Shown one piece after another: positions 1 through 9,195 of a DNA stretch of 64,000 bases. The DNA is taken from positions 62,001 to 126,000 of the forward strand of contig CAXXRT010000024.1 of NCBI GenBank assembly GCA_963666945.2, written 5' to 3'. Under the pieces are notes generated by a model, which was not told where the DNA came from, ran no database searches, and saw only the letters and a list, made by a program, of their open reading frames with translations. This DNA comes from G963666945 sp963666945. Lineage in GTDB: Bacteria; Bacteroidota; Bacteroidia; Bacteroidales; Marinifilaceae. The number at the start of each line of letters is the position of its first letter. The stretch's first letter is position 1. The translations under genes and the position numbers were made by a program.

Positions 1-12
1 TCTTTTTAAAAA

Positions 13-50
13 ATAAAAAAAAAGGTTCTGCGACAAAACCACAGAACCCT
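13..50 (-). terminator. Rho-independent terminator of the carbonic anhydrase gene
   Basis: A 7-bp perfect stem (GGTTCTG at 24-30 with CAGAACC at 42-48) is followed, in minus-strand reading, by a run of nine T. It lies 26 bases past the stop of the gene at 76-588. Confidence 0.85.
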
Positions 51-75
51 TAATAACAATACTTTATATATCTTT

Positions 76-588
76 TTATTTATACCAGGATGCATACATT
101 GAATAGGCATTGGCTATTCTGTTTATCTCACCTTCGAGAAGATCGGGACTTATTTCCTTTATCTTTTTTGCAGGAGAACCGGCATAGACGCTACCAGATT
201 CCACAATGGTACCTTTGGTAACTACGGCACCGGCGGCAATTATTGAATTACTCTCAATTACCGCATCATCCAATACACATGCCCCCATGCCTATAAGCAC
301 GTTGTCCTTAATGGTGCATCCGTGCACAACTGCATTGTGTGCTATTGATACATTATTGCCTATATTGGTAGGTGATTTTTTATATGTAGCGTGAATAGTG
401 GCATTATCCTGCACATTGACATTATTCCCTAATTTTATATAGTGCACATCACCTCTTAGAACAGCACCAAACCATATGCTGCAGTCGTTTCCCATTTCCA
501 CATTACCTATAATTGCAGCGTTATCTGCAATGTAACAATTGTCTCCAAACTTAGGTGTTTTTCCGTTTAATTCTTTTATAATTGCCAT
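76..588 (-). CDS. Gamma-type carbonic anhydrase / hexapeptide-repeat protein (YrdA/PaaY family)
   Basis: A 170-residue left-handed beta-helix protein of the gamma carbonic anhydrase-like family, cytosolic with no signal peptide. Isoleucine/valine-rich hexapeptide repeats run from about residue 15 to 140 (for example NVEMGNDCSIWFGAVLRGD). The three histidines expected for the metal site are present in NATIHA and in SIAHNAVVHG. The length is normal for the family. The gene is monocistronic, with its own terminator and a TATATTTG box 20 bases upstream of the start. Family members may be zinc- or iron-dependent carbonic anhydrases or have lost activity, so the enzymatic role is inferred while the family call is firm. 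Confidence 0.9.
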   Translation of the reverse strand: MAIIKELNGKTPKFGDNCYIADNAAIIGNVEMGNDCSIWFGAVLRGDVHYIKLGNNVNVQDNATIHATYKKSPTNIGNNVSIAHNAVVHGCTIKDNVLIGMGACVLDDAVIESNSIIAAGAVVTKGTIVESGSVYAGSPAKKIKEISPDLLEGEINRIANAYSMYASWYK

Positions 589-607
589 GTCCGTGTGTTT
601 TTATTTA

Positions 608-615
608 CAAATATA
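608..615 (-). promoter_or_regulatory. Bacteroidota -7 promoter box (TATATTTG)
   Basis: The minus strand reads TATATTTG, an exact match to the TAnnTTTG -7 element, 20 bases before the carbonic anhydrase start. No clear -33 TTTG is visible at the usual distance. Confidence 0.5.
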
Positions 616-744
616 ATCATATTTTGGGCTAAAAATAAAGACTTTACATATTTTAGCATAACTATGAGGAAAATTATTTTTCAATACAAAAAATAAATGT
701 ACTTTTAAGGCAAATAATAATCAACCTCATAAAAATAAAATATA

Positions 745-2208
745 ATGAGCGAAGAAATCAGAAAAATTGCCCCACAGGAATTATGGGAGAATTTCTATCT
801 TTTAACACAGGTACCTCGTCCTTCTAACCACGAGGAAAAAGCCAGAGAATTTGTAATGAACTGGGCTAAAGAGCACAATCTTGATGCCAAAATGGACGAA
901 GTTGGTAATATTATTATCAAAAAGCCTGCCACTCCTGGTATGGAAGACCGTAAAGGAGTAATTCTTCAGGGACACCTTGATATGGTTCCTCAGAAAAACG
1001 AAGATACTGTTCATGATTTCGAAAACGATCCTATTGATGCATTTATTGATGGTGACTGGGTAACTGCAAAAGGTACTACACTAGGTGCCGATAACGGTAT
1101 GGGTGTTGCTGCAGGTATGGCAGTTCTACTATCTAAAGATATTCCTCACGGTCCTGTTGAAGTTCTAATTACTGCAACAGAAGAAACTGGAATGGACGGA
1201 GCTGTTGGTCTTAAGGCCGGTTTACTTGACGGCGACATACTTCTAAATCTTGACTCGGAAGATGAAGGCGAACTATATGTAGGTTGCGCCGGAGGTATAG
1301 ACGGTAACTTCGAATTCAATTATAAAGAAGAAGCTGTTCCTGCCGGATCGAAAGCATACAAATTAAATATGAAAGGTCTTAGGGGCGGTCACTCAGGAAT
1401 GGATATCAATACTGGAAGAGGAAACTCAAACAAGTTATTGTTCCGTTTCATGAAAGATGCAGCTAAAGAGCTTGGCATGCGTATTGCCTCTATCAACGGA
1501 GGATCTCTTCGTAACGCTATTCCCAGAGAATCGTTCGCTGAAGTAGTTATTCCTGAAGGAAATGCTGCCGCTTTCAATGCATTGGTAAAAGAAAACGAGG
1601 CTATTTTTAAAGCTGAACTAGCTATTACTGAGCCTAATCTTACTTTCTTTGCTGAAGAGATAGCAACTCCTGCTTCTGTAATTGAAGAAAAAGTACAGAC
1701 AAACCTTATTCATGCCGTTCTTGCTTGTCCTAACGGAGTTGAGCGCATGAGCGACAGCATGGAAGGTACTGTTGAGACTTCAAACAACCTTGCATTAGTA
1801 CAGAGTAAAAATGGCAAGATAGTTATTAACTGTCTTCTTCGTTCTTCTGTAGAGACTGCTAAAATGGCACTTGCTTCTGCAATGGAGTCTGTATTCGAAT
1901 TGGCCGGAGCTGATGTTATTGCTTTCACTGGTGAATATCCGGGATGGAAACCTAATATGGATTCTGCAATTCTAAAAACAATGCAGAATACTTACAACGA
2001 ACTATATGGAAAAATCCCTGAGATTAAAGCTATTCATGCTGGTCTGGAATGTGGATTACTTGGTTCTGTTTATACTAACTGGGACATGATTTCTTTCGGT
2101 CCAACAATACGTTCTCCTCACTCACCTGATGAGAAGGTAAATATTGAGACTGTAGGTAAATTCTGGGAGTATTTAAAAGCAACATTAAAGAACGTTCCTG
2201 TAAAATAG
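745..2208 (+). CDS. pepD: Aminoacyl-histidine dipeptidase (PepD, peptidase M20)
   Basis: A 487-residue cytosolic metallo-dipeptidase that hydrolyses Xaa-His and other dipeptides. M20 signatures appear in order: GHLDMVP around residue 92 (first metal ligand), TTLGADNGMGVA around 110 (bridging Asp), TATEETGMDGAVGL around 150 (catalytic Glu), and PHSPDEKV near the C-terminus (last metal-ligand His). The central lid domain (about 200-390) contains RGGHSGMDI, typical of PepD. Length is canonical. The gene stands alone and ends at a strong terminator. The start at 745 follows an AT-rich leader without a Shine-Dalgarno sequence, as is usual in this phylum. Confidence 0.95.
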   Translation: MSEEIRKIAPQELWENFYLLTQVPRPSNHEEKAREFVMNWAKEHNLDAKMDEVGNIIIKKPATPGMEDRKGVILQGHLDMVPQKNEDTVHDFENDPIDAFIDGDWVTAKGTTLGADNGMGVAAGMAVLLSKDIPHGPVEVLITATEETGMDGAVGLKAGLLDGDILLNLDSEDEGELYVGCAGGIDGNFEFNYKEEAVPAGSKAYKLNMKGLRGGHSGMDINTGRGNSNKLLFRFMKDAAKELGMRIASINGGSLRNAIPRESFAEVVIPEGNAAAFNALVKENEAIFKAELAITEPNLTFFAEEIATPASVIEEKVQTNLIHAVLACPNGVERMSDSMEGTVETSNNLALVQSKNGKIVINCLLRSSVETAKMALASAMESVFELAGADVIAFTGEYPGWKPNMDSAILKTMQNTYNELYGKIPEIKAIHAGLECGLLGSVYTNWDMISFGPTIRSPHSPDEKVNIETVGKFWEYLKATLKNVPVK

Positions 2209-2220
2209 GGTTCAGATATA

Positions 2221-2255
2221 AAAAAGAGAGGTTGATGGAGCCTCTCTTTTCTTTT
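2221..2255 (+). terminator. Rho-independent terminator after pepD
   Basis: A 9-bp stem AAAGAGAGG (2223-2231) pairs with CCTCTCTTT (2241-2249) around a 9-nt loop, followed by a T-rich tail. Confidence 0.85.
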
Positions 2256-2380
2256 ATATAATATTTATAGTTTTTCTATTTCTCTCTTTTTAATTCCCGT
2301 TTTCCTCTGGCATAGTTAAAAAATTAACCATTCCTGAGTTTATCGTATATTAAATAATTGAGGATAGTATCTCTTCTAAT

Positions 2381-3496
2381 TTACCTTATGCCCATTGTCT
2401 CTATCAGTTCTCCCTCCATGGTGTACATCCTCTTCATTTCGTTTACTGTCATGCATGAATGAATTGGCAAAATGCACATTACATCTCCCACTTCGAATTC
2501 CTTAAATAATTCATCGCTTAATTTTACTACCCCGTGTTCCTGGGAAAGAGAGGCAAGATATCCCCCACTGAGTATCGGGGTCCAGCCATCATCTTCAAGC
2601 ATGACAAGAGATCCGCAAAGATTTCCATCTCCCTCTAATTTGAGTTGTTCTTTGGAAAAGTGTACACCCCCGCCATAAATGACAATCTCATTTCTTTCTT
2701 TATGCTTAGCAACAACAGGACATGCCATAGCAACAGCAATATCGGTATCGTCACAACTTCCCAGAATAAATTGCATTACATCGTAGAACACAAAATTTCC
2801 CGGTCTTATCTCATCTATACCGTAAAATTCATCCGAAAGGCTACATCCAGGTGTATCTCCTATTGAAAGTTTAAGTTCAGGAAATCTTTCCCTGAAATGA
2901 TCTTTCAGTTCATTCATGACACGAAGGGAAAAGATATGTGTTTCAATAATCTCGGATTCCTCTTTGGCATTGTAATTCTGACCCGCATGAGCCATGAAAC
3001 CATCGAAACAAATCCAGTTGGCCTCATCTATTGCATTCGTTACCTCCTCTATTTCCTGGATATTTTCATACCAGATGCCGGTTCTGTGATATCCTACATC
3101 TATCTTTACCCATGCATTAACCTTATTTTCGAGATAGGTATCCAGAATCCTGACTGTGCCGGCAGCCTCTACCATAATATTAAGGTTTATTCTACCTGCA
3201 AGCTCATTTATCCTGTCTATCTCAAGCAGGTTGACAGGGAAAGCAACGGTAATATCGTCCCAACCATTATCGGCAAAATACTCTGCCATTTTTAAAGAGG
3301 ACACTGTAATACACTTAACACCGGCATCCCTGAACCACTCACCTATAGCGGCGCTCTGATGGGTCTTAAAATGAGGCCGAAAAGTCACCCCGGCTTTTTT
3401 AGCCTTTTCAGCCATCCTGTTGATATTGCTGATACATTTATTTTTATCAACAAGTAAGGTAGGCTCTTTTATTGTTATATTATTTTTCAGCATCAT
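2381..3496 (-). CDS. D-threonine-aldolase/DSD1-like PLP-dependent enzyme
   Basis: A 371-residue fold-type III PLP enzyme with an alanine racemase-like N-terminal barrel. The N-terminal segment LLVDKNKCISNINRMAEKA and the motif FRPHFKTHQS (about residues 40-50, containing the PLP lysine) are typical of the D-threonine aldolase / D-serine dehydratase-like family. The C-terminal domain has conserved His and Cys in PIHSCMTVNE, consistent with the metal site of these enzymes. It would act on D-hydroxy amino acids in the cytosol; the substrate cannot be told from sequence. The start overlaps the end of pncB by 17 bases, so the two are probably co-transcribed with pncB first. Confidence 0.85.
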   Translation of the reverse strand: MMLKNNITIKEPTLLVDKNKCISNINRMAEKAKKAGVTFRPHFKTHQSAAIGEWFRDAGVKCITVSSLKMAEYFADNGWDDITVAFPVNLLEIDRINELAGRINLNIMVEAAGTVRILDTYLENKVNAWVKIDVGYHRTGIWYENIQEIEEVTNAIDEANWICFDGFMAHAGQNYNAKEESEIIETHIFSLRVMNELKDHFRERFPELKLSIGDTPGCSLSDEFYGIDEIRPGNFVFYDVMQFILGSCDDTDIAVAMACPVVAKHKERNEIVIYGGGVHFSKEQLKLEGDGNLCGSLVMLEDDGWTPILSGGYLASLSQEHGVVKLSDELFKEFEVGDVMCILPIHSCMTVNEMKRMYTMEGELIETMGIR

Positions 3497-4907
3497 ATCT
3501 TTTTTTCCTTTCTGTAATCAAACTGTCTTTTAGTTCCATTAGCTTAGTTGAAATTCCAACTTTATAAATATGAGGACTTATAAAACGTTTATGTCCATCG
3601 TAGAGCATACTGAAACGCTCGGTAAAATATTTATGTGAAGCCATCACATCTGGTAACTCAACGCATATCTCTCCGTTTTTCATTACCTGCTTCTGAATTT
3701 CCTCATATCTTAAATTATTAACTTCACATCTCTTTTGATGGTATATAGCATGTTGAATTTCATTACAGTTATCCTCTTCGAAAAGCAATATTCCATCGGC
3801 AAAGAACTTTCCTTCTTCATCAAAATATCTATATATCTTTTTACGTCCGGGAAGGGTGTTCTTTTCAATGTTTTCGGAAATCTTCATTCTTGGCTTACCT
3901 GAACTTTCCGCCAATTTATATACCCCATCAAGAGCAGGTGTTCCTTTTGCTGTTACAAGTTCTGTTCCCACACCAAAGGCATCGATCTTTGCTCCCTGAC
4001 CCAAAAGACTTTTTATTACGTACTCGTTAAGCTGATTTGATGCAAGTATTTTCACATATTCCAGTCCTGCATTATCGAGCATTGTTCTTGCCTTTTTACT
4101 AAGATAGGAGAAGTCACCACTATCCAGACGGATAGCCAAAAGTTTATGACCCTTTTCTTCCATCTCCTTACCCACTATTATGGCATTGGGGATTCCACTT
4201 TTAAGTGTATCGTAAGTATCCACCAAAAGGACCGTATTATCGGGATTAATATCGGCGTAAGTCCTGAAGGCATCAATTTCTTTGTCGAAGCTTTGCACCC
4301 ATGAATGGGCAATGGTTCCGGTCACCGGAATATTATAATGGAATCCGGAATAAACATTAGATGTGGTTTTTGCTCCTCCTATGACTGCGGCACGACTGGC
4401 ATGAATGCCCCCCAAGCCCTGTGCTCTTCTGAGTCCAAAGTCGGAAAAGGTTCTTCCCTGAGCGGCATAAGCAATACGTGAAGCCTTAGTTGCAATAAGA
4501 GATTGAAAGTTTATGTAATTTAAAATTATTGTTTCTATAAGCTGGGCTTCTATAAGCGTTCCCTCTATTCTCATCACTGGCTCGTTTGGAAAGACAATCT
4601 CCCCTTCCATTACACTAAATATGTCGGCCCTGACCTTAAAATCGGCAAGCCATTCAATAAAATCTTTCCTGAAGCCCTGTTCCAACAGATATTCCCTGTC
4701 CTCTTTGGCATATTTAAAACGCTTAAGAATTTCAAGTAAATCGGCTAAACCTGCAAACACAGTATAGCCTCCCTCGAAAGGACAAGTCCTGAAGAAATAG
4801 TCGAAGACGGCCCTTTCTTCGTGCTTACCACTCACAAAATAGGACTGGGCCATTGTTAGTTCATAAAGGTCGGTATAAAGACCAACCTGAGATGTTAGTG
4901 TGTTCAT
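3480..4907 (-). CDS. pncB: Nicotinate phosphoribosyltransferase
   Basis: This enzyme converts nicotinate and PRPP to nicotinate mononucleotide in NAD salvage (Preiss-Handler pathway). The frame is open to 4964, but the extra 19 residues are hydrophobic and unlike the family. Starting at 4907 gives MNTLTSQVGLYTDLYELTMAQ, the normal beginning, and 475 residues. Family motifs seen include TDLYELTMAQSYF, FGLRRAQG (about 165), LDSGDF (about 260) and GVGTELVTA (about 310). The gene is followed with a 17-bp overlap by the PLP enzyme at 2381-3496. Confidence 0.93.
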   Translation of the reverse strand: MNTLTSQVGLYTDLYELTMAQSYFVSGKHEERAVFDYFFRTCPFEGGYTVFAGLADLLEILKRFKYAKEDREYLLEQGFRKDFIEWLADFKVRADIFSVMEGEIVFPNEPVMRIEGTLIEAQLIETIILNYINFQSLIATKASRIAYAAQGRTFSDFGLRRAQGLGGIHASRAAVIGGAKTTSNVYSGFHYNIPVTGTIAHSWVQSFDKEIDAFRTYADINPDNTVLLVDTYDTLKSGIPNAIIVGKEMEEKGHKLLAIRLDSGDFSYLSKKARTMLDNAGLEYVKILASNQLNEYVIKSLLGQGAKIDAFGVGTELVTAKGTPALDGVYKLAESSGKPRMKISENIEKNTLPGRKKIYRYFDEEGKFFADGILLFEEDNCNEIQHAIYHQKRCEVNNLRYEEIQKQVMKNGEICVELPDVMASHKYFTERFSMLYDGHKRFISPHIYKVGISTKLMELKDSLITERKKRYDAEK

Positions 4908-4990
4908 CTTATAAATTATTTTAAAGATGCAATATACGAAAAACACCAGTAAAATGGCAATCATTTAGATTCATTATCCCCTTTTAATCT

Positions 4991-5020
4991 TTTGAACTAA
5001 GGCAAAATATGTTACCTTTG
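4991..5020 (+). promoter_or_regulatory. Promoter of the MFS transporter gene
   Basis: TTTG at 4991-4994 and TACCTTTG at 5013-5020, 18 bases apart, match the Bacteroidota -33/-7 consensus. The inferred transcription start leaves a leader of about 40 bases before the ATG at 5068. Confidence 0.6.
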
Positions 5021-5067
5021 AGGGTCTTTTTGGAAAAAACTGATATAAATAATTATAATATTTTAAA

Positions 5068-6438
5068 ATGGAAAAACTAAGTCATTCTTTAAGAGAAAGT
5101 AAGACGGCCAGATGGTTCGTACTAATTACCGTATCCTTTTTGATGTTAACAGGATACTTCTTTACAGATATTTTATCCCCACTACAAGGGTTGTTAAGAG
5201 ACAATGCAGGATGGACAAATTCTGAATACGGTACATTCGCCGGTTCATACTCTTTCCTTAACGTATTTGCCTTAATGCTTATCTTTGGTGGAATCATATT
5301 AGACAAAGCAGGTATTAGATTTACAGGAACTTTCTTTGTTGGAGTTATGTTGGTTGGTGCTTTCTTTAACTTTTATGCATTGACAGATTACTTTAACAAC
5401 GGTGGTCTTGGATACGATTTCTTCAACTCTTTCTTAACAGACTATAAGCCATCGTTAAAAATGGCCATTTTAGGATACTCATTATTTGGTGTTGGTGTTG
5501 AGGTTGCAGGTATCACCGTTTCAAGAATTCTTGTTAAATGGTTTAAAGGAAAAGAACTTGCTCTTGCAATGGGTCTTGAAATGGCTACAGCCCGTGGTGG
5601 TATGTTATTAGCTTTCTCTGCATCTCCTCTTATGGCAGGTAAAGCGGAAATCATTTCGCGTCCTTTGGCATTTGGTGTTATACTTCTTGTTATCGGATTT
5701 ATCGCATTTTTCGTTCACAATATGATGGACAAAAAATTAGATACTGAAATATCTAATGACACATCAGTTGAAGCATCGGAAGAAGAATTTAAGGTAAGTG
5801 ATATCTTCCTGTTGTTCAAAAACCCAGGATTTGTTCTTATTGCACTTCTTTGCGTATTATTCTATTCTGCAGTATTCCCATTCACTAAATTTGCGCCTGA
5901 CTTGATGGCACAAAAATATTTATTCCCAAGAGAATATGCAGGTATGATGGTTAGTCTTCTACCTATCGGTACTATGGTGCTTACTCCACTATTTGGTTCA
6001 TTCATGGATAGAAAAGGTAAAGCTGCAAGTATCATGATTCTTGGTTCTTTATTATTGATTATGGTTCACTTGATATTTGCTTTCTCTCCAAGTGATAAAA
6101 TATTTGCCGTTATCGCAATGGTAATATTAGGATTTGCTTTCTCATTTGTACCAGCTGCAATGTGGCCATCTGTACCAAAAATCATTCCTGAAAGCCGTTT
6201 AGGTTCTGCTTATGCAATGATCTTTATGATTCAGAATATTGGTCTAATGACATTCCCTATTCTATTGGGACGTGTTCTTGATGCATCAAACGTTGGAAAC
6301 ACTGGAAATCTTAACTATACTAATCCTATGATATTGATGGTTGGTTGTGGTGTTGCAGCATTAATAGTTGCATTCCGTTTGAGATCTGTAGATAAGAAAA
6401 AAAGCTACGGACTGGATCTTCCAAACATTCAGAAATAA
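5068..6438 (+). CDS. Major facilitator superfamily transporter
   Basis: A 456-residue inner-membrane protein with twelve predicted hydrophobic spans in two halves, split by a charged cytoplasmic loop at about 222-245 (MMDKKLDTEISNDTSVE). The loop between spans 2 and 3 has the MFS pattern FGGIILDKAGIR, and the second half repeats it as FGSFMDRKGKA. Substrate is not determined. The FGG-LD-GIR pattern resembles MFSD1-type dipeptide carriers, which would fit with the dipeptidase nearby, but this is a weak inference. The gene is monocistronic with its own promoter and terminator. Confidence 0.85.
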   Translation: MEKLSHSLRESKTARWFVLITVSFLMLTGYFFTDILSPLQGLLRDNAGWTNSEYGTFAGSYSFLNVFALMLIFGGIILDKAGIRFTGTFFVGVMLVGAFFNFYALTDYFNNGGLGYDFFNSFLTDYKPSLKMAILGYSLFGVGVEVAGITVSRILVKWFKGKELALAMGLEMATARGGMLLAFSASPLMAGKAEIISRPLAFGVILLVIGFIAFFVHNMMDKKLDTEISNDTSVEASEEEFKVSDIFLLFKNPGFVLIALLCVLFYSAVFPFTKFAPDLMAQKYLFPREYAGMMVSLLPIGTMVLTPLFGSFMDRKGKAASIMILGSLLLIMVHLIFAFSPSDKIFAVIAMVILGFAFSFVPAAMWPSVPKIIPESRLGSAYAMIFMIQNIGLMTFPILLGRVLDASNVGNTGNLNYTNPMILMVGCGVAALIVAFRLRSVDKKKSYGLDLPNIQK

Positions 6439-6460
6439 TTTTGACAAATTATATATTTTA

Positions 6461-6490
6461 AGCCGGTAGGAATTTCCTTCCGGCTTTTTT
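6461..6490 (+). terminator. Rho-independent terminator after the MFS gene
   Basis: AGCCGG pairs with CCGGCT around a short loop and is followed by six or more T, 22 bases after the stop at 6438. Confidence 0.9.
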
Positions 6491-6511
6491 TATTCCCTGA
6501 CTTACCTAGTC

Positions 6512-6650
6512 GGTGATTAATTTACAGGCTATAGGATTTAATACTTTACAAAGCGTAAATAATCAGTTTACCAATCAGGTGATTAATTTATATACTATTG
6601 GATATTATACTATACAAAGCGTAAATATTCAGTTTACCAATCAGGTAATG
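6512..6650. repeat. Two tandem 66-bp repeats plus a partial third
   Basis: Units begin with GGTGATTAATTTA at 6512 and 6578, and a diverged third start is at 6644. The first two units differ by a handful of substitutions and no indels. Because 66 is a multiple of three, one plus-strand frame (6513-6719) stays open and encodes two copies of a 22-residue motif containing QFTNQV. There is no recognisable leader, domain or promoter, so whether this is a gene, a remnant of a repeat protein or non-coding DNA is unresolved. Confidence 0.7.
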
Positions 6651-6743
6651 AATGTATATATTAATTCAATGGTTGGACACCGTCTTAAACTAGAGCTTTC
6701 CGAGTATCCCAAAACATGACAACTAGATTAGGGCACTCTTATT

Positions 6744-7391
6744 CTACTTCTTAAGTAGCTTAAGGACATGATCCCATTCATTATTTATAAATCCGGGTAT
6801 AGTCCAAAGCTTGCAAAGGGGCTCTATTGCCCTGGCGGACTGCATCATCCCCATATCTTCTACCTCCCAGCCAAACTGCTCCAATATTTCAGAAACCTTA
6901 GCCTTTGCCTCCTGATTGTTGCCACAGATAAACATTGTGGGCTTTACCGGACCAAAGTCAGGGTCTACCATATGGGCATTACCTACGGAATTAAATGCCT
7001 TTACAAAGAATGAATGAGGGTAATTTGACTGCAGGATCTCCATTAAAGATTCATTCTGCTTGGTAAATAAAAACAGAACGCCATTTTCTGGCTGTCTTTC
7101 CTCTATTGGGTTAGTAACATCTATAACAATCTTTGCATTAAGATTATTCTCGCCGCAAAGATTTAAGGCTTCTCTTGCTGCAATGCCCTTGACTGCCAAT
7201 ACTATTATCTCTCCGTAAGCTGCGACTTCGGTAAAATTCCCTGAAAGTACTTTACCCCCCAGGTCTTTTTTTAATTTTTGCTGCATTTCAGGACTACGGG
7301 ATCCAATCATTACATTATAACCATACTTCTGAAATCCCCTTGCCAGGGTCTTGCCTACCAACCCGGACCCTAATATTCCAATATTTTTCAT
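6744..7391 (-). CDS. NADP-binding oxidoreductase, coenzyme F420-dependent reductase-like
   Basis: A 215-residue Rossmann protein. The N-terminus GILGSGLVGKTLARGF carries the GxGxxG dinucleotide-binding motif, followed by MIGSRSPE, which suits NADP(H) 2'-phosphate recognition. The protein aligns in layout with the F420-dependent NADP reductase family (PF03807 N-domain). Bacteroidota are not known to make F420, so the physiological substrate is unknown and the name indicates family only. The hydrophobic stretch EIIVLAVKG follows at about 62-70. Isolated gene, no operon partner. Confidence 0.8.
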   Translation of the reverse strand: MKNIGILGSGLVGKTLARGFQKYGYNVMIGSRSPEMQQKLKKDLGGKVLSGNFTEVAAYGEIIVLAVKGIAAREALNLCGENNLNAKIVIDVTNPIEERQPENGVLFLFTKQNESLMEILQSNYPHSFFVKAFNSVGNAHMVDPDFGPVKPTMFICGNNQEAKAKVSEILEQFGWEVEDMGMMQSARAIEPLCKLWTIPGFINNEWDHVLKLLKK

Positions 7392-7661
7392 ACCTCAATA
7401 ATTTTATAAAATAAAGAATTACCGATAAATCATTTTCGGTTCATCTGATAATATGTTCTATTTATTAGAAATTTTAATTAGCCTATTTACATGAAATAAG
7501 AATGTAAAAGATTGCAATTTAATCTTTGGTTCTTTCTACGAAAATTAACACTAGTAGTTATTTGTAGTTAAATAAATAAAAATGAATATCAATAATTTGC
7601 CATTATAATTAATGATTTCATTATTTTTACGCTAAAGAAATATAAATAATAAATTTACGCC

Positions 7662-8903
7662 ATGCTAAAGAAAATAAACCTGCTTCTGTTATCTTTACTA
7701 ATAGGAGGAATTGCAGTAGGACAAAAGAAAAAAGACAAATCTGTTTTTAAGGAGTATGAGCCTGGTTATTACCAGAACTCTATCCTTAAGGATATTAATG
7801 CTGTTAATGCTAAGTTGGATAAGGAAGAAAAAGAAAAAATCTTCTTTATGGATCACTCAGATCTTGATTTGCCAACCAAAAACAATCTTTACAAAAGACA
7901 ATGGGCAAACCCATCATTATCGCAGGGGAACACGGGATCGTGCTGGTGCTTTTCTACAACTTCAATGTATGAATCTGAAGTGAAAAGATTGACTGGAAAA
8001 GAGGTTAAGTTATCTGAAATGTATACAGTATACAATGAATTTATTGAGAAGGCCAGAGGTTATGTGAAAACTCGTGGTAAATCTATCTTCGAACAAGGTT
8101 CTGAGGCCAATGCTGTTACACGTTCTTTCAGGAAAAACGGTATAGTTCCTGCAAAAGAATATACAGGACTAAAAGAGGGAAGAAAATTCCATACTCATGA
8201 AAAAATGTATAATGAGATGAAAAATTATCTTCTTTCTGTAAAAGCCAACAATGCGTGGAACGAGGAAGAAGTTATTTCTACTATCAAATCTATAATGAAT
8301 CATTATATTGGGGTACCTCCAACTTCTTTTGTTGTGGACGGAAAAGAATATACTCCCTTATCCTATATGAAGGATTACTGTGAAATTAATCCAGATGACT
8401 ACGTGGAAGTTCTTTCGTATAAACAAGAGCCTTACTGGCAACAGGTGGAATATAAAGTGCCTGATAACTGGTGGCATAGTAAAGAATACTATAACCTGCC
8501 TCTTGATGTATATATGAAAATTCTTAGTGACGGTATCCGCAATGGCTATACAATGAGTATAGGAGGAGATGTTTCTGAAGCAGGATTTGTAAGAACAACC
8601 AATGCGGCTTTAGTTCCTACTTTTGATATCCCTTCTGAATATATAGATGAAGATGCCCGTCAGTTCCGTTTTTCTAATGGCTGCACAACTGACGATCATG
8701 GTATGCACCTTATTGGTTATTATACCGACAAAAATGGAAACGATTGGTATTTAATTAAAGATTCAAGCTCTGGGTCAAGAAACAATGATCCTGATGCTGA
8801 AGAATTTGGTTATTATTTCTTTTCTTCGGATTACATCAAGCTAAAAATGATGGGCTTTACCATCCATAAAGATGCCTTAAAAAAATATATGAATAAATTC
8901 TAA
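7662..8903 (+). CDS. Secreted C1-family (papain/bleomycin-hydrolase-like) cysteine peptidase
   Basis: A 413-residue protein with a signal peptide (MLKKINLLLLSLLIGGIAVG, cleavage near 20), so exported. The papain-type active site is visible: Gln88 and Cys94 in LSQGNTGSCWCFS, and His346 in TDDHGMHLIGYY. The position usually held by the catalytic Asn in a NSWG motif reads LIKDSSSGS, with Asp367 instead. The insert between Cys and His regions resembles the aminopeptidase C/bleomycin hydrolase (C1B) branch. It probably trims peptides in the periplasm. The gene stands alone and ends with a strong terminator. Confidence 0.87.
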   Translation: MLKKINLLLLSLLIGGIAVGQKKKDKSVFKEYEPGYYQNSILKDINAVNAKLDKEEKEKIFFMDHSDLDLPTKNNLYKRQWANPSLSQGNTGSCWCFSTTSMYESEVKRLTGKEVKLSEMYTVYNEFIEKARGYVKTRGKSIFEQGSEANAVTRSFRKNGIVPAKEYTGLKEGRKFHTHEKMYNEMKNYLLSVKANNAWNEEEVISTIKSIMNHYIGVPPTSFVVDGKEYTPLSYMKDYCEINPDDYVEVLSYKQEPYWQQVEYKVPDNWWHSKEYYNLPLDVYMKILSDGIRNGYTMSIGGDVSEAGFVRTTNAALVPTFDIPSEYIDEDARQFRFSNGCTTDDHGMHLIGYYTDKNGNDWYLIKDSSSGSRNNDPDAEEFGYYFFSSDYIKLKMMGFTIHKDALKKYMNKF

Positions 8904-8910
8904 TTACAAG

Positions 8911-8943
8911 AAGGTCCGGTTATTTACAATCGGACCTTTTTTT
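8911..8943 (+). terminator. Rho-independent terminator after the C1 peptidase gene
   Basis: AGGTCCG pairs with CGGACCT, with an AT-rich loop and a run of seven T. Confidence 0.9.
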
Positions 8944-9041
8944 ACAAATTATAAACCTCCTGTAGCTTTATCCAAGAGCTTTAAAGAGTATTGAATTGCA
9001 ACAATTTTCCTTGTTTTCTTATATGTTATAAAAAGATATAA

Positions 9042-9049
9042 TATCTTTG
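9042..9049 (+). promoter_or_regulatory. -7 box of the thiamin operon promoter (TATCTTTG)
   Basis: An exact TAnnTTTG match directly before the TPP riboswitch. The transcript should begin at about 9055, so the aptamer would form the very 5' end of the mRNA. No convincing -33 box is seen. Confidence 0.6.
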
Positions 9050-9054
9050 CCAAA

Positions 9055-9130
9055 CGTTAGGGGTGCCCAGTACAGGCTGAGATTATACCCTTGAACCTGA
9101 TATATGTAATTATAGCGTAGGAAAACGAGA
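9055..9130 (+). promoter_or_regulatory. TPP riboswitch (THI element)
   Basis: The conserved THI-box segments appear in order: GGGGTGCC at about 9060-9067, GGCTGAGA at 9074-9081, ATACCC, GAACCTGAT at about 9093-9101, and GCGTAGGAAAACGAG at the 3' side. These cover the pyrimidine-sensing and pyrophosphate-sensing helices of the thiamin pyrophosphate aptamer. It is on the same strand as, and 65 bases upstream of, the methyltransferase-thiM-thiE-thiD-tenA genes. No strong intrinsic terminator is visible before 9196, so control may act at translation. Confidence 0.95.
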
Positions 9131-9195
9131 CTCATAATCACTTTCTGTAAATTTTATTGACCCGTTTTGCCTATAGCTAAAGAAAAATTGAAACT

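Noticed and set aside
4908..4964. Upstream extension of pncB
   Set aside because: The added residues are a hydrophobic string not expected for this cytosolic enzyme; the family start is the Met at 4907.
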